Assembly: GCF_040939455.1 (NCBI RefSeq)
Contig: NC_134106.1
Location: 78,809,001 to 78,873,000 of the forward strand
Direction: 5' to 3'
DNA length: 64,000 nucleotides
DNA from: Microcebus murinus
Taxonomy: Eukaryota > Chordata > Mammalia > Primates > Cheirogaleidae
The first letter of the stretch is position 1; each line of letters begins with the position of its first letter. The position numbers and the translations under genes are program-made. Below are positions 35,336-47,830 of the stretch, in pieces. The notes beneath the pieces are model-generated. The model saw only the letters and a program-made list of their open reading frames with translations. It was not told where the DNA came from and made no database searches.

Positions 35336-36519
35336 GCCACCCTGCACACCCACAATAACCCTTCCCTGCTTGAATCACTGATAACAAGGAGTGCAGAATC
35401 ACATATGCTCTCTCGTGTGAGTTCTATGCTTGTTTCCTGTGCGCTCGCCTTGTCTCCCTCAGGTAGACTCTACGCTCTTCAGGGGAAGCCGCCATTCCCT
35501 AAAGAGCTTATATGATCATATATCATAGCAATAGCATAAGAATAATTGAGTGATTATATGATAGATTATTAAACAGGCTGTCAGATTTTCTAATATTAAA
35601 AAGAGCCACAAAGTATTGGAATTTACAATATTCTGATTATATGGGATAGCGATGAGTATTCTAGCTCATTAATAATAGCCAGAATTCTATACCAACCAAT
35701 TTACATTTCTGCACAAGACACAGCATTCGCTAGTAAGAGAAGTAAATGATGGAAAGTAGTTTGCTATTTGACAAGCAAACTGCATTATCTGCCCCACAAA
35801 AAGCACAAAAAAATTCTGTTGGGTATTTATTACTTGGCTATTATATGAAAATATTACAGAAATAAAAATCCTAAGAAGAGAAAAAAAAATCCTAACAAAT
35901 TCTTATAGGACTGAATGGTAATATGTTTGTGCACAATCAATTCTGATACAAAATAGGGGCAAAGAAAAAAACATGCTTTTTTTCTCTCAGTGTAGTTTAC
36001 TAAGGGGAATAAATAATTTACTATTCCTTCAACCAGGCAATTCTCTCCTATTATTTAAAAAATATATTCTAGCCGCAGTTACAAAACAAAATACAGTGCA
36101 TTATATTTCCTGCCTCACCCTTTACATCCTTGTATATCTTCTGATTATGAGAATGATAACTCAGAAGTCATAAAGAAAAGTTTTTCAAAACAGCATCCTG
36201 CTTTAGAAATAATAATAGCAATCAGAGTTTGAAATATCCCGGGTACATCTTGTACCATTTAAAATAATTTGAAATAATTTAAATTAGATTATTCCTAGAT
36301 CACTTTCTATGTTTTCAAAAACTCTACTAATAAACATGTCCATTACCCAATTCCTAGTTCTTTAGCACTCCAGAGGGCAGAATAACAGATCAAGTCACCG
36401 CACACAACGTTCAGATCCTGCCTTCCCTAAAGATGGCCCCACTCAGAGTATCTGTTCTACTGTCAGTGCCTACAGTAATAATTGGTCCAACCTCTAATTC
36501 ATTAACAACTTTTGATTGC
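35336..36519. other. Single-copy A/T-rich stretch
   Basis: I see no gene or repeat over about 1.2 kb. Confidence 0.35.
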
Positions 36520-36610
36520 TGCATTCATTTATTCATTCATTGTAACAAATATTTATGAGCTGAAATGGACAGCTGTAAAATAAACATTCAATGACTGTCA
36601 TAGTAAGTGC
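36520..36610 (-). mobile_element. L2-like 3' end, antisense
   Basis: GCATTCATTTATTCATTCATTGTAACAAATATTTATGAGC resembles the reverse complement of the L2 terminus (CATTCATTCATTCAACAAATATTTATTGAGC). Confidence 0.5.
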
Positions 36611-37619
36611 TAACCTAAAGGCTACCTCACAAAATGGTGTTTCGTTGCAGTATGAAGGGTGAGTAGTTACTTGAAACCAGAACCTAATAGACGCCACCTC
36701 CAAAAGTAAACCCTTCATGTGTTTTAATCTCAATTTAATCTCATTTTCAAAGGTTATTATAAAAAGAACAGCATTAACAACAATACCAAATTCAGTAGAA
36801 AAAGTTTAGTATGAAGATTAAACGTGAGATAAAAGATATCCTAAATTCTTTGTCATCTAAAACCACTTTTGCACAAAACCAATATATCACACACCCAGCC
36901 CTGCAACCATGCCCTCAGAGAAAAGGTGATTTTCATCTGGGGCATGAAAATGTCTGGCTATCATGTTTGAAAAGCAGGAGGTAATATCAATCTTAATCAT
37001 TATTGTTATTGCTTTATGGTACATCTTAGGTTACTATCTCATCTTTATGAATATAGACAATAATCATTAATTCCCCCCACTAGTAGGAAAGAATCATTTC
37101 CCTCCACTGTAATGTTCTCCCTCATAAAGGATGTGGATGAAAAACATTTGGGGCACCTAATTCTTCTTTTATGGATGATCCATGAGCATAAAACTATTAA
37201 TGTTTATCTCTTAAGTGTAATTACCATATTTCTCACATCAATGCCCACGGCTGAACACATCAATTAAAACTAGATGTATAATTTTACGTTTCAAATGAAT
37301 TTAATTGTGTGAAGAAGATTTGTTTTATGCCCTCTTATATATATATTTCTGGAGGTGTTACTTTGCCTATTCTAGAATGGTTGTGGAATATGGGTGGTTC
37401 CTTCTATGAGCTAATCCAATTCTCTAGGCAGCTGCCACTGAGACCAGCCATGCCTGTTCAGACTACTTTAGGTCTAATAGGTGAACTGTGTTCATATTTA
37501 GAAAACCAATATTAGGTTCAACTTACCTACAACATTTTTTATGAAAAAATGATTCCTTATTTAAAAAACTATTCATACTAGTTAATCTCTTTTTCCCCCT
37601 TACTAAACTAGCCATTCTT
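36611..37619. other. Single-copy stretch, possible conserved noncoding element
   Basis: No repeat is recognised. The span 36950-37310 is rich in TAAT/ATTA cores (for example ACAATAATCATTAATTCC near 37058 and CATCAATTAAAAC near 37258), which is typical of homeodomain-bound enhancers. This is a compositional impression only. Confidence 0.35.
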
Positions 37620-40600
37620 TTAAGGCAAAAGCTAAAAGTAATACAAGTCCCCAAATTAAATCTAAAGTAGGTAGAAGAAAGAAAATAATAAAAATAGCAG
37701 GAAATCAATGAAATAAAAGTCAATAAAGCCTGAAGTTGGTTCTATAGAAAGCCTAATAAAACTGATAACCATCTAGCAATACTTATGAAGATTTTTTAAA
37801 AAGAAAACAAATTACTAATATGAAAACTAAAATAGTATATCATTACAGATTATACAGAAATTAAAAGGATAATGAGGGAATGCTGTGAACAGCACTGTGT
37901 CAATATATTCAACAACTTAGATAAAATAAATTCATTGAAAGATACAATTTAACAAAACTGACACAAGAGGAAATAGAAAATCTAAAGAACTCTGTACCTG
38001 TTAAAGAAATTGAATTTGTAATTAAACAACTTCCCAAAAGAAAACTCCTGGACTAAATGTTTCCAACAGTAAATTCTTCCAAAAATTAATAAAAGAAATA
38101 ATACGAATTCCATACGCTGTTTTACAAAATGACACAGAGAACACTTCCTAACTCATAAAGTCGTTATAATCCTAGTACCAAAAGCAAAGATGTTGTAAGA
38201 AAAGAAAATTACAGATGTAAATCTCTCATGAACATAAATGCAAAAACCTTTAATCAAATATTATCAAATCACCTAGAATATAAAAAGAAGATAACATATT
38301 ATAATCAGGTAGGGTTTATTCCAGATATTAAAGGTAGGAAATAAATTAATGGAATTCACTATATTAACAGATTTAGTGGGAAAACTCATGATCATTTCAG
38401 TAGATGCAGAGAAAGCATTTGACATGTCCATTTATGTTAAATACATAACCCATTTGTGTTACAAGACCCATTTATGCTAAAAACTTCCAGCAAAGTAGGA
38501 ACAGAAAAGAAATTCCTTAACCTATAATGGGCATCAACAAAAAATCTACACATAACAGCACCTAACAGTGAAATATTAAATGGTTCATTCCTGAGGTCGG
38601 GAATGAAATAAAAAATGTCTGTTCTCACCATCTGCAGTCAACATTGTAATGGAGGTCTCACTCAGTGTAATCAGACAAGCAAGAGAAATAAAAGATTGGG
38701 GGGGGGAGCAAAACTGTCATATTTATTAATGGCATGTGAACCTATAACATATGAATAAATCTACAAGAAAACTACCAGACCTAAAAAATGAATTTAGCAA
38801 TGTTTTAGGAAACAAAGTGAATCTATCAGCAATAAAAATTGCTAAAAATACTTTTTACAAAATAAATTTAACAAAAGACATGTGAGCTCTTGATACTAAA
38901 AACTCTAGAACAGTATTTAGTGAATAAGAAGACCTAAATAAATGGAGGGAGCTACCATGCATGCATGAATTGGAGGACTCAATAGTGTTAAGATGTCAAT
39001 TCTCCCCCCAGTTGACCTAAACAGTCAATACAATCCCAGTCAAAATGGGTAAGCTCCTTTCAAAAGGGAAGAACAGGCTCTTCTCAAAAGAAAATGCACA
39101 AAAATACAACCTTGGGACAGTCATAGACCTAAACATACAAGCTATAAATAGTTATTACAAATAATGAGAAGAGTCCATCACCTCTGCAGCATTCATTCTT
39201 CCCACTAATCCATAACCACAGTAATCATAAGAAAAATTTCAGAGAAACACATTTTGAGGGTTATTCTAAAAGTTCATGGAGTAGTCTTCAAAAGTGTCCA
39301 GGTTCTAAAAGACAAAGAAAGACTGAGGAACTATCACAGACTGGAGAAAACTAAGGAGTCACGATAACTAAATGTAATGTGCTATCCTAGATTAGAGCCT
39401 GGAATGGAACAGGACATTATAGGGAAAATGGGTGAAATTCGAACAAAGTCTATGGTTTACTTAATATATTGTACCAATGCCAATTTCTTAGTTTTTATAA
39501 TTATATAATATCATAGTCATGTAAGATGTTAACATCAGGGGAAACTGGGTGAAGTGTATATAGGCACTCGATGTACTATCTTTGCAACTTTTCTATAATT
39601 TTAAAATTACTTCAAAATAAAAATCTTTAAAAATTTTTATTACAACAAAGGATAGATTTTTTAGAGAGAACACAGAAAGGAATAAACATAAAAGAAATTG
39701 CTAACTCGTACTTCATCCTAATTAAAAATGTCTGTTCATCTAAAAGTACCATCAAAAGAATATACAGGTGAAAGCCACAGAATGAAAGAAAAGATTCACA
39801 ATACACACATCTCAAGTGACTTGTCTCCAGAATATAAAAGTACTCTGATACTCAATAACAACAACAACAAAAAACTACCACAATAAAAGATAGGCAAAAG
39901 ACTTTAAAGAGGCACTTCACAAATGAAGATAAACAAATGGCCAATAAGCACATGAAAAAGTGTTCAACATCATTTCCATCTGGGAAATACAAATTAAAAC
40001 CACAATGATACACCAAATCCCCACTAGAATGATTAAATGAAAAAGACTGACAACACCAACCATTGACGAGGATATGGAGAAACCAGAACTCTTATGTATT
40101 GCTGGGTTAATCATAAGACAGTACAATCACTTTGGAAAACTCTTTGGCAGTTTCTTAAAAAGTTAAACACACATCTATTCTACAAACCACCAATTCTATC
40201 CTAGGGATTTATACCAAGGAAATCAAACTATATGTCTACAAAAATCCCCATACTATAATGTCCATATTCATTTTTTTTTTTTTTTACAATAATTCAAAAC
40301 TAGAAACAGCCTGGACTTAGATCAAGGCACCAACCGACAATGGAATATCCATACAGAGGATTACTGCTCAGCAATGCGAAAAAAGGAACTACTGATGCAG
40401 ACAACAATATGGGTGAATCGCAAAACTATTATGCAGAATAAATAGAGGCTAGAAAAAGAAAGTACATACTGTATGATTCCATTCTGATGAAATTCTAGAG
40501 TTAAGTAAAGCCAGCCTATGGTAACAGAAATCAGACCAGTGCCTGCTTCTGGGAACAAAGACACTTACTGGAAAGAGGCACAGGGGAGCTTTTTGAGTGA

Positions 40601-40720
40601 TGGGTATGTTCTGTATCTTGCTATGCATCCATCACAACCGAATGAAAGGTACATGTGATAACTGAACATTTCACTGCATGCAAATTATACCTCCAGAAGA
40701 AGGCAATACTGTTTCTAGAA
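37620..40720 (+). mobile_element. Old L1M, about 3.1 kb (ORF2 part plus 3' UTR), interrupted
   Basis: ORF2-derived text is recognisable from AAGTCAATAAAGCCTGAAGTTGGTTCTATAG (37720) through the reverse-transcriptase region (CAGGTAGGGTTTATTCCAG near 38307; GTAGATGCAGAGAAAGCATTTGACA near 38400) and, after an inserted L1 at 39161-39636, the C-terminal region (ACACTTCACAAATGAAGATAAACAAATGGCCAATAAGCACATGAAAAAG near 39911; TGGAATATCCATACAGAGGATTACTGCTCAGCAATG near 40340) and a 3' UTR to about 40720. It has many stops and frameshifts, so it is dead. Confidence 0.88.
39152..39645 (+). mobile_element. L1M 3' end nested in the older L1M
   Basis: The insertion 39161-39636 is flanked by TTATTACAA at 39152-39160 and 39637-39645. 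The host ORF2 text breaks off after CATACAAGCTATAAATAG and resumes at GATTTTTTAGAGAGAACACAGAAAGG. The insert carries the same 3' UTR blocks as 32440-32985 (AAGACTGAGGAACTATCACAGACTGGAG, TTGCAACTTTTCTATAATTTTAAAATTACTTCAAAATAAAAA). It is in the same orientation as its host. Confidence 0.85.
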
Positions 40721-42349
40721 ATGAAGAATCATTATAAGATCTTCTTAAGTTAGCGGGGTTTCTCCTTCCAGCCTACACTCTTTCCTATCTATGAGGCTGA
40801 AATAAACCTCACAGTTCCAGTCCTTTGGTCACTTCTCTGGGGATGGTAGTATACATATATTTTTTACCCAGCCTTTTGGAGCTCTCGGCCAGGGCAGGCT
40901 ATTCTGCCACGTGTCCCTGGAATGCTTCCCAAACATGGTGCACTATTCTCATGCATGTGCCATTTATTCCCAGTGCACCATTCAGAGCATCGACCTCATA
41001 TTTCCCATTTTACAAACTCTAAAAAAAGAGCAGTGACTCACCTTAAGGAGAGTTTAAAACTACCATGCCAATTCCAGTATGTTTTAAGCAAACCCTATTC
41101 CTCATCCTCACAGGAAGCATGGCAAGCTCCAATTCCAATGTAGATAAACTAACAGAGGAAATCTGAAGATACAACAGAACAGGGGTTCTGCTTAATCTTG
41201 ATCCACCGGGATCTTCTTACAGTTGCCATCTCTTCTGACCAAATGCCACATTGTTCAAAGCTGAATGGCTCCTTAGAGAGCTACTGGATTGTGAGCACAG
41301 AGTACTGATAAGGACCTTGGTTGGAACCACGTTTGTGATGTTTACCACAGTGCAGATTGTCAACTTCCAGATAGAAGCTTTCAATGCTGGAGAGCATATG
41401 GAGGCACTGCAAAGAAATATGCTTTGGGCTAAAGAATCAGCAAGTACTTTATTTCATATTCTACCCAAGTATTCTCAAGAGCCGCAATTACAAGTTCTAT
41501 AAACTTAAAAGTTAATTTGTATTATTGCAAAAGGAACAATTAAAGATGATGAGGATCTTCTGAATTCTAGCCGGGTAGACAGTGAGGTCCAATGTATTCA
41601 TTCAAAAGAGATAAAACACAAAGTAACTGGTTATTCAAAATGGCACATGAACATATAGTTTTTTTGCGATAAAGATTCAACTTTGCTTTGGGAAAAAGAT
41701 ATTCCCAAAGTCGAAAATTTGTGCATCCTTACTTTCAGATATTTATAGAGCAAAAAGAAAAAGAAGAAAAAGGAAAAGAGAACATGCTATACATCCTACC
41801 CCGATATGTATATGCACTGAACATATTAAATGTGTGTTGCCTTCAGACAGTCACCTCAAAGAATTCACTTTTAATGTTCTAATTATTACAATTAAAATTA
41901 AACCAAGGTAAAGAATAAAATCAATACCAACTACATATAAAGGACAGGAAAGTCACACTTTAAGAAACATCTTGCTTTCTGACTACAGAATGGGCAAGAG
42001 AGAATTTGAGCAGAAGACTTGACTCGGGTCTACTCGGGCGTGAAGCTACCTATGAATCAGCGTGCTAGATATGACTCTCTAAAGAGGCACTGGACATTTA
42101 ACCAATTCAAGCTAATTCCCCATAAGTTTGTTGTAACATTCCCCCCTTGAACTCGCCTGCCCTGCCCTTCCCAACAAGTACCAGTGACAACCTTCAGTGG
42201 TCCAATGCTCCACATTGGACTGGAGGATTGAGGGAATTTCTCAAAAGACATGGTCCCTGTTGCAGGAGTTTAAATTGTTTTGAACAAAAACAAAAACACA
42301 CATAATAAAGACAACAATGTACTTCCCAACACAAATCTTGTATATATTT
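40721..42349. other. Single-copy stretch of about 1.6 kb
   Basis: I see no gene or clear repeat. An 83-codon ORF at 41251-41502 has ordinary amino-acid composition but no recognisable domain, and no splice acceptor upstream that I can support. Confidence 0.35.
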
Positions 42350-42580
42350 CAAGGTTCCACTTGTATGTCAACTTCTTTAAGTTGCTTTCCTAGAGTCCCC
42401 AAAGAAACTGACCCTGCTACTCGTATCAGAGTTTGCATCTTTATTATAGCTATTATTTATAGTTTATGTCTGCAATGCATGTAGTATGCTCTAAGTCCCT
42501 CTCTTTAGTCCTCTTTGAATTCTTACCACAGTGCTTAGCACAGCACCTGCATGCAGTTAGTGCTCACTAAAGAATAGTTG
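42350..42580 (+). mobile_element. L2 LINE 3' end
   Basis: AGTTGCTTTCCTAGAGTCCCC, TTTATTATAGCTATTATTTATAG, and CCACAGTGCTTAGCACAGCACCTGCATGCAGTTAGTGCTCACTAAAG are the sense L2 3' region. Confidence 0.65.
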
Positions 42581-43089
42581 TGCTCCTGACCTTTACATTT
42601 AATCTGGAGTATGGAAGTGTGCTGTCATTACGAGGAGGGTGAAGGAACAGAAATCCTGCTTTTATTCATCAGCACCATTCTTTGGTCTGCCACACTACTT
42701 ATAAACTCAAACTTCCTTTTACCTTTGCTTATTGTGATAAATTTGACATTGATCCAGAAAAATAGCAACATCACAAGGTCAATCTATCACATGCTATTTC
42801 AGATTTAGAAACTATTACAATGACACATAAATGCTATTGCATCAACATTATTTTCCTGTGTCCACACACTTCAAAGGGAATTTCTATTTTAAAACTACAT
42901 CACATGTAAATGACTACGGTTTTACTTATTATTACACATATTTTTTATCTGCTAATACCAATTCATTAAAGTGTATGCCAGGCTTGACATGGTGATCAAT
43001 CCCTATTTTTTAAAACTTACTAATGATATTTTTCCTACAAAATATGTTTATAAATATTTTCATATGTTCAGAGTGCAAGCCTTTCTAAG
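42581..43089. other. Single-copy A/T-rich stretch
   Basis: I see nothing recognisable. Confidence 0.3.
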
Positions 43090-43623
<534 letters not shown>

Positions 43624-43804
43624 AAAAAATTAGCCGGGCGTGGTGGTGCACATCTGTAATCTCAGCTACTTGGGAGGCTGAGGCAGGAGGATTGCTTGAG
43701 CCCAGGAGTTTGAGGTTGCAGCGAGCTGTGATGACGCCACTGCCCTTTAGCCCAGGTGACACAGCAAGACCCTGTCTCAAAACAAAATTAACAAACAAAA
43801 AAAA
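43624..43804 (+). mobile_element. Outer Alu, right arm (split)
   Basis: AAATTAGCCGGGCGTGGTGGTGCACATCTGTAATCTC through ACACAGCAAGACCCTGTCTCAAAAC and an A-rich tail completes the older Alu begun at 43183. Confidence 0.93.
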
Positions 43805-43885
43805 AAATCCTTTGTGTTCTCAGCATACAGCATAGTGCCTGGCACAAAGCAAATACTCAATGAAAGTCTGTGGAATGAGTGCTGC
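43805..43885 (+). mobile_element. L2 3' end, second half (split by Alu)
   Basis: TCCTTTGTGTTCTCAGCATACAGCATAGTGCCTGGCACAAAGCAAATACTCAATGAAAGTCTGTGGAATG is the terminal L2 segment, continuing 43090-43182. Confidence 0.78.
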
Positions 43886-44365
43886 ACAATTACTCTTAGG
43901 CAAATGAAAAGACATCTCAAAAATGAAGGACAACAGAATGCTGAACTCTCAGCCTTCCCCTACCACGGAAAGCTGTCTTTCCATGCTTCTCCAGGAGTCA
44001 GGTCCCTACCATCACTGAGGCCATCCAGGTGGAGCACACAATTCAGAAATCAAGCACAGGTGCAGGGTTTTAATGCTACACACAAAAAACTTAATTGAAG
44101 CCCCAGCCCTGACATCAGCTCAGCACAGAGGAGACACTTGGAAGTGTTCAATTAAACCATTTCTGTTGTTCTAAAGCTGGCAAGCTGAGCTGTCATTCCC
44201 ATGGAATTGCTGTGCTATCAGGGAATAAACCAAGGTTTCACAAGCATGGATCAAGAACCAATAATGCTGGGATGGAAACCGATGCCCCTTGTATGCTAAC
44301 AGGCAACTGTGCAGCGTTGGCAGGCATTCTGATTAATATCTGAAAAGGGTGCTCACAGGATAATG
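43886..44365. other. Single-copy stretch
   Basis: I see nothing recognisable; the 94-codon ORF starting at 43814 begins in L2 and has no domain. Confidence 0.3.
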
Positions 44366-44580
44366 AAATCATCATTCATGCATTTAGAAAACATGGATTG
44401 GGCTCCAATTCAACTGTGGGAAGAGTTGAGGATACAAAAATAAATAATTCACAGTCCTTAGTTCTCATGGAAATCTCAGGCAAGGGGTCACAGATGTAAC
44501 ATAAACCAATAGGTACAATACCAGAATCCAAAAATCCTGGAAAAGAAACAGAGAGGGCTGGTGAGAGCAAAAGAGGAAAG
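44366..44580 (-). mobile_element. L2 3' end, antisense
   Basis: CATTCATGCATTTAGAAAACATGG, GAGGATACAAAAATAAATAATTCACAGTCCTTAGTTCTCATGGAAATC and GATGTAACATAAACCAATAGGTACAATA fit the reverse complement of the L2 terminal region. Confidence 0.6.
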
Positions 44581-44588
44581 TGCAAATG

Positions 44589-44666
44589 CAGGAATGCAAG
44601 AGCACAAAAGTCATTCAGACAGCACTGCAGGAATGCAAGAGCACAAAAGTCATTCAGACAGCACTG
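44589..44666. repeat. Perfect 39-bp tandem duplication
   Basis: The 39-bp unit beginning CAGGAATGCAAGAGCAC and ending CAGACAGCACTG occurs at 44589-44627 and, identically, at 44628-44666. Perfect identity indicates a very recent duplication, polymorphism or an assembly artefact. Confidence 0.97.
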
Positions 44667-47600
44667 CTGCTTCCACCGGCCACTCTCCACAATAAGCACG
44701 CGCACCCAGGTAGGTCTGGAGCAGGAGCCCGGGGCCTGCTGTTCCCACAGTCAGGCTCGTGTTCTTTACCCTTCATGTTTCTCTGTACTGAGCAGGAGTC
44801 TACTCCTTAAAGGTACAAATTTTTCATATGATAAAGCCCTCAAACCCAAACCACTTACCTCACACACAATTAATTTATACATATATGTACATATAGGATT
44901 GGGTAAGTGAGAGCATGTATAACCTTTTTTTTTTGGTGGGAGATTAAAGGCATCTCGAGGACAGTTTTGACTACCTGCGATTTTTCCCTCACACACTGAC
45001 TTTGAATCTAATGGCTTCGCGGAACGTGCAAAGTGCTTCAGACGCATGGGACACACATCAGGGACAAGGCTGGCCAGCCCGCAAGGCTGCAGAGGATTAA
45101 GGATAGTCTGTACTGTCCTTATTCAACAACCTCTTCAAAAACATTGCACACACTTAACCATGCTTCCATCGACCTCTTTCTGGAAACCTGATTTCTTTCC
45201 TCTGCTTATGTTAACAGATTAAACAATTAAAAAAAAAATACAATTTCTGAGGTCAAACACAATCAGGATTTTGCCCACAATGTAAATCTCCAAAAAATCT
45301 GAACAGCAGCATCATAGCCAGTTATGCTAATCCTGGTCAATTTCTACTGCATCTCCTACTGGGTTGTGTGATCTCGCACAGGCTCCCACCATAAGCTAAT
45401 GTGCGGGGTGGTCCTGGAACCCTTGAGAGCATACACTCCTGCCTCCTTGAAGGAAAACATGCAAAACCCGCACTTTCCATGTCCCTACTTCTCATCATGC
45501 CTCCACTTACGCAAGCCAAGGCTTGCTTAGAAGTCAAAAGCTAAAAGCAATTGAACAATTTTCCAACAGTTTCCAAATGAGATGGAAATCATCTAGCCAC
45601 AAAGCCTCTCCAGGGTGCTAAACCTTAAAAATACTAAGTGTCCTAATCAGAGAACCATGAATGTATACACTGAGAGACCACAGAGCACATGGGAGGCTGT
45701 TTCATGTGTCAAGTTCATACAGCTATTGTGGGGCAGATGTACTAAGAGAGGAAAGGAAATTAAAATTTAAGACTAAGTAAGTTCATGAAAACCTCAACAT
45801 GGTAGGTAAATAGCATTATGTAAGTTTTTTAATATGCCCAACATGAAGTCAGGGATTCTTCCTTGAATACAAGTCTCCTAAAGCTCTTCCTCATAATGGA
45901 TACTTCCAAGGGGAAGGTTGATATTTATGGGCCATCTTCATAGCACATACTTACCTAATTATATTTATATAACTGGAACAAGCCAGACTTTGTTTTCCAG
46001 TATCAGGTGGAACTTGAAAGCTGCTACTGAAGAAAGAATCTTCCTTCAAGCTCAGAACTGTATCTGTAGAAACTAAGTTAGGTTACTCTTTTTATCCTAT
46101 CACTTTAGTAAATAAGGCCAGTCCGGCTCATTTGTCGACAGGAAACATAGAAAGGAACCACAGGCAAGATACAGCTCCTCAGCCAGGCCTCCCTGATTAG
46201 CCGGTAAAGTAACACCACGCTTGTGGCTTGAGATGGCCCCAAACTCGGTTCACTTGAGTGAAGAATTTTATCATCTCAAGTCTGAGGGGCCTGTCAAATC
46301 AGTCTGGGGTGAACTCAGACCAACTCTCCCTGAGTTATAACAGCCTTTGACTAGAAGAACTCGGATCACACAAAACACTCCACAGCAGTGTGTGCTATAT
46401 AAATCACATAAACACTGCAGGAATCAAACTTTCATGTCTTGGATGAAATACTGTAGATTAAAGCCACTTTTTAAAAAGTAGAAAAAAAAATAATTTAGAT
46501 CCTTTTAATACACTTTGGACTATGATCTAAGAAATGGCATGGGTAAATGAAAGTAACAACCCAGTAAGGCTGAGAAAACTCACAACTTGTTGTGCTACTT
46601 AATCAAAATTAATTAAACCTATGAAACAACTCAGTTCAAGAAGAAAGGACATTGCTCTCCATGTTACCATTAAGGCTGACTGCTTACCTTCTTCATTTTA
46701 ATTTTATGTGGACCTTGGTTATTTACTGACTTATTTTTAATGAATCTAGTTTCTTGTTCCCCTGGACTTATAGTAATATTATTCACCACCACCCCCTCAA
46801 AAAGTAACCTTACTTGACAGGTATCTTTGTACAGAAAATTGCCTCTTAGAACACAGCATACCCTGACATCACACTGCCTTGTTTTCACTTGATTTAGACT
46901 CAAGTTCATAGTGCAAAAAAGTGCAAAGCAATTGAGAAATTTTAAAGCAAATGTGTTTTGGGTACAACATTTTACAACCAAAATTGCTTCAAAATGGCCC
47001 TTCAAAACAACTCAAGAGGTTGGAATGCCATCAAATATCTGAGAATGAGCATGATGTTAAAATATAGTTTCGACATGTCCAGTGAAAGAGAACCATGGGT
47101 AAAGGCACTATCATACATTTTAAATTTTTACTTTTGTAAATGAGTGCCTGACTTCTTTATGTGTTTCAAACTCAGGAAAGCAGACAATCTTAGGATATCA
47201 AAATAGGTAAAGTATTTTTAGGATTACATGGAGATTGCCACAGACCTGTACACTAGCAGCTCTCTAAACTTAAAGAAAATGCTGACTTCTAGGCTAAGAG
47301 AGTGTTCAACGCACAGGTGAGGTGTACAGGATAAAGTCCGTTTACCCAAACCCGGTGCCTTCCAGCCAAGAAATGATAACAGAAGGCTTCCTATCTGTAG
47401 AATGAAAACAAAAAGTCATACTTCTTTTCCCAAGGATTGCAATCTGTTCACAAAACAGATAGGCAGGGCTGAACAAACACCTGGTCCCCTAGAAAGGGCT
47501 TTGCAGTGCTCAGAGAAATGTGGATTCCAAGGACAAGGTGGCGCTGAAATGCCTGCACCATCTAAACCTGCACTGTCAGCAGGTTTAGAGCCACTGTCTT

Positions 47601-47731
47601 CAACGTGGCTCCTGCAGACTGGAAGTCTCAGAGTCCGGACTGAGCCCTGACACCAGCCACATACACCATGTGGTCCTCCGAATGCATAGGAACTTGTTTT
47701 GAGAAGAAGAAAATTCTCTGGTAGGTGACAC
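44667..47731. other. Single-copy stretch of about 3 kb
   Basis: I recognise no repeat. The ORFs (at most 111 codons) have no domain. A hairpin with 11-bp arms is at 47561-47589. The patch 46130-46400 has balanced composition and could be conserved, but this cannot be tested here. Confidence 0.35.
47561..47589. repeat. Hairpin, 11-bp perfect arms
   Basis: TCTAAACCTGC (47561-47571) and GCAGGTTTAGA (47579-47589) are perfect complements around the 7-base loop ACTGTCA. No T-run or promoter element suggests an RNA gene. Confidence 0.9.
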
Positions 47732-47830
47732 AGGCTTCTCTCTCTCTGTTGCCCTCTCCCTTCCTCTCTTTGTCTTTCCCTCCACCTCCCTTCCCTTCCC
47801 TCCCTCTTTCTCTCTTTCATATCCTCCCTA
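47732..47830. repeat. Homopyrimidine-rich tract (CT-rich)
   Basis: About 100 bp of nearly pure C and T (for example CCCTTCCCTTCCCTCCCTC). Such tracts can form triplex DNA. The ORF at 47416-47892 on the minus strand is Glu/Arg/Lys-rich only because it reads this tract. Confidence 0.9.

Noticed and set aside
39917..40564. Minus-strand ORFs of 67 to 69 codons
   Set aside because: They are antisense to an old L1 ORF2 and have no meaning of their own.
41251..41502. 83-codon ORF of ordinary composition
   Set aside because: No known domain or supported splice context; length fits chance.
47561..47589. microRNA precursor
   Set aside because: The stem is only 11 bp and does not clearly extend; it is kept as a plain hairpin.
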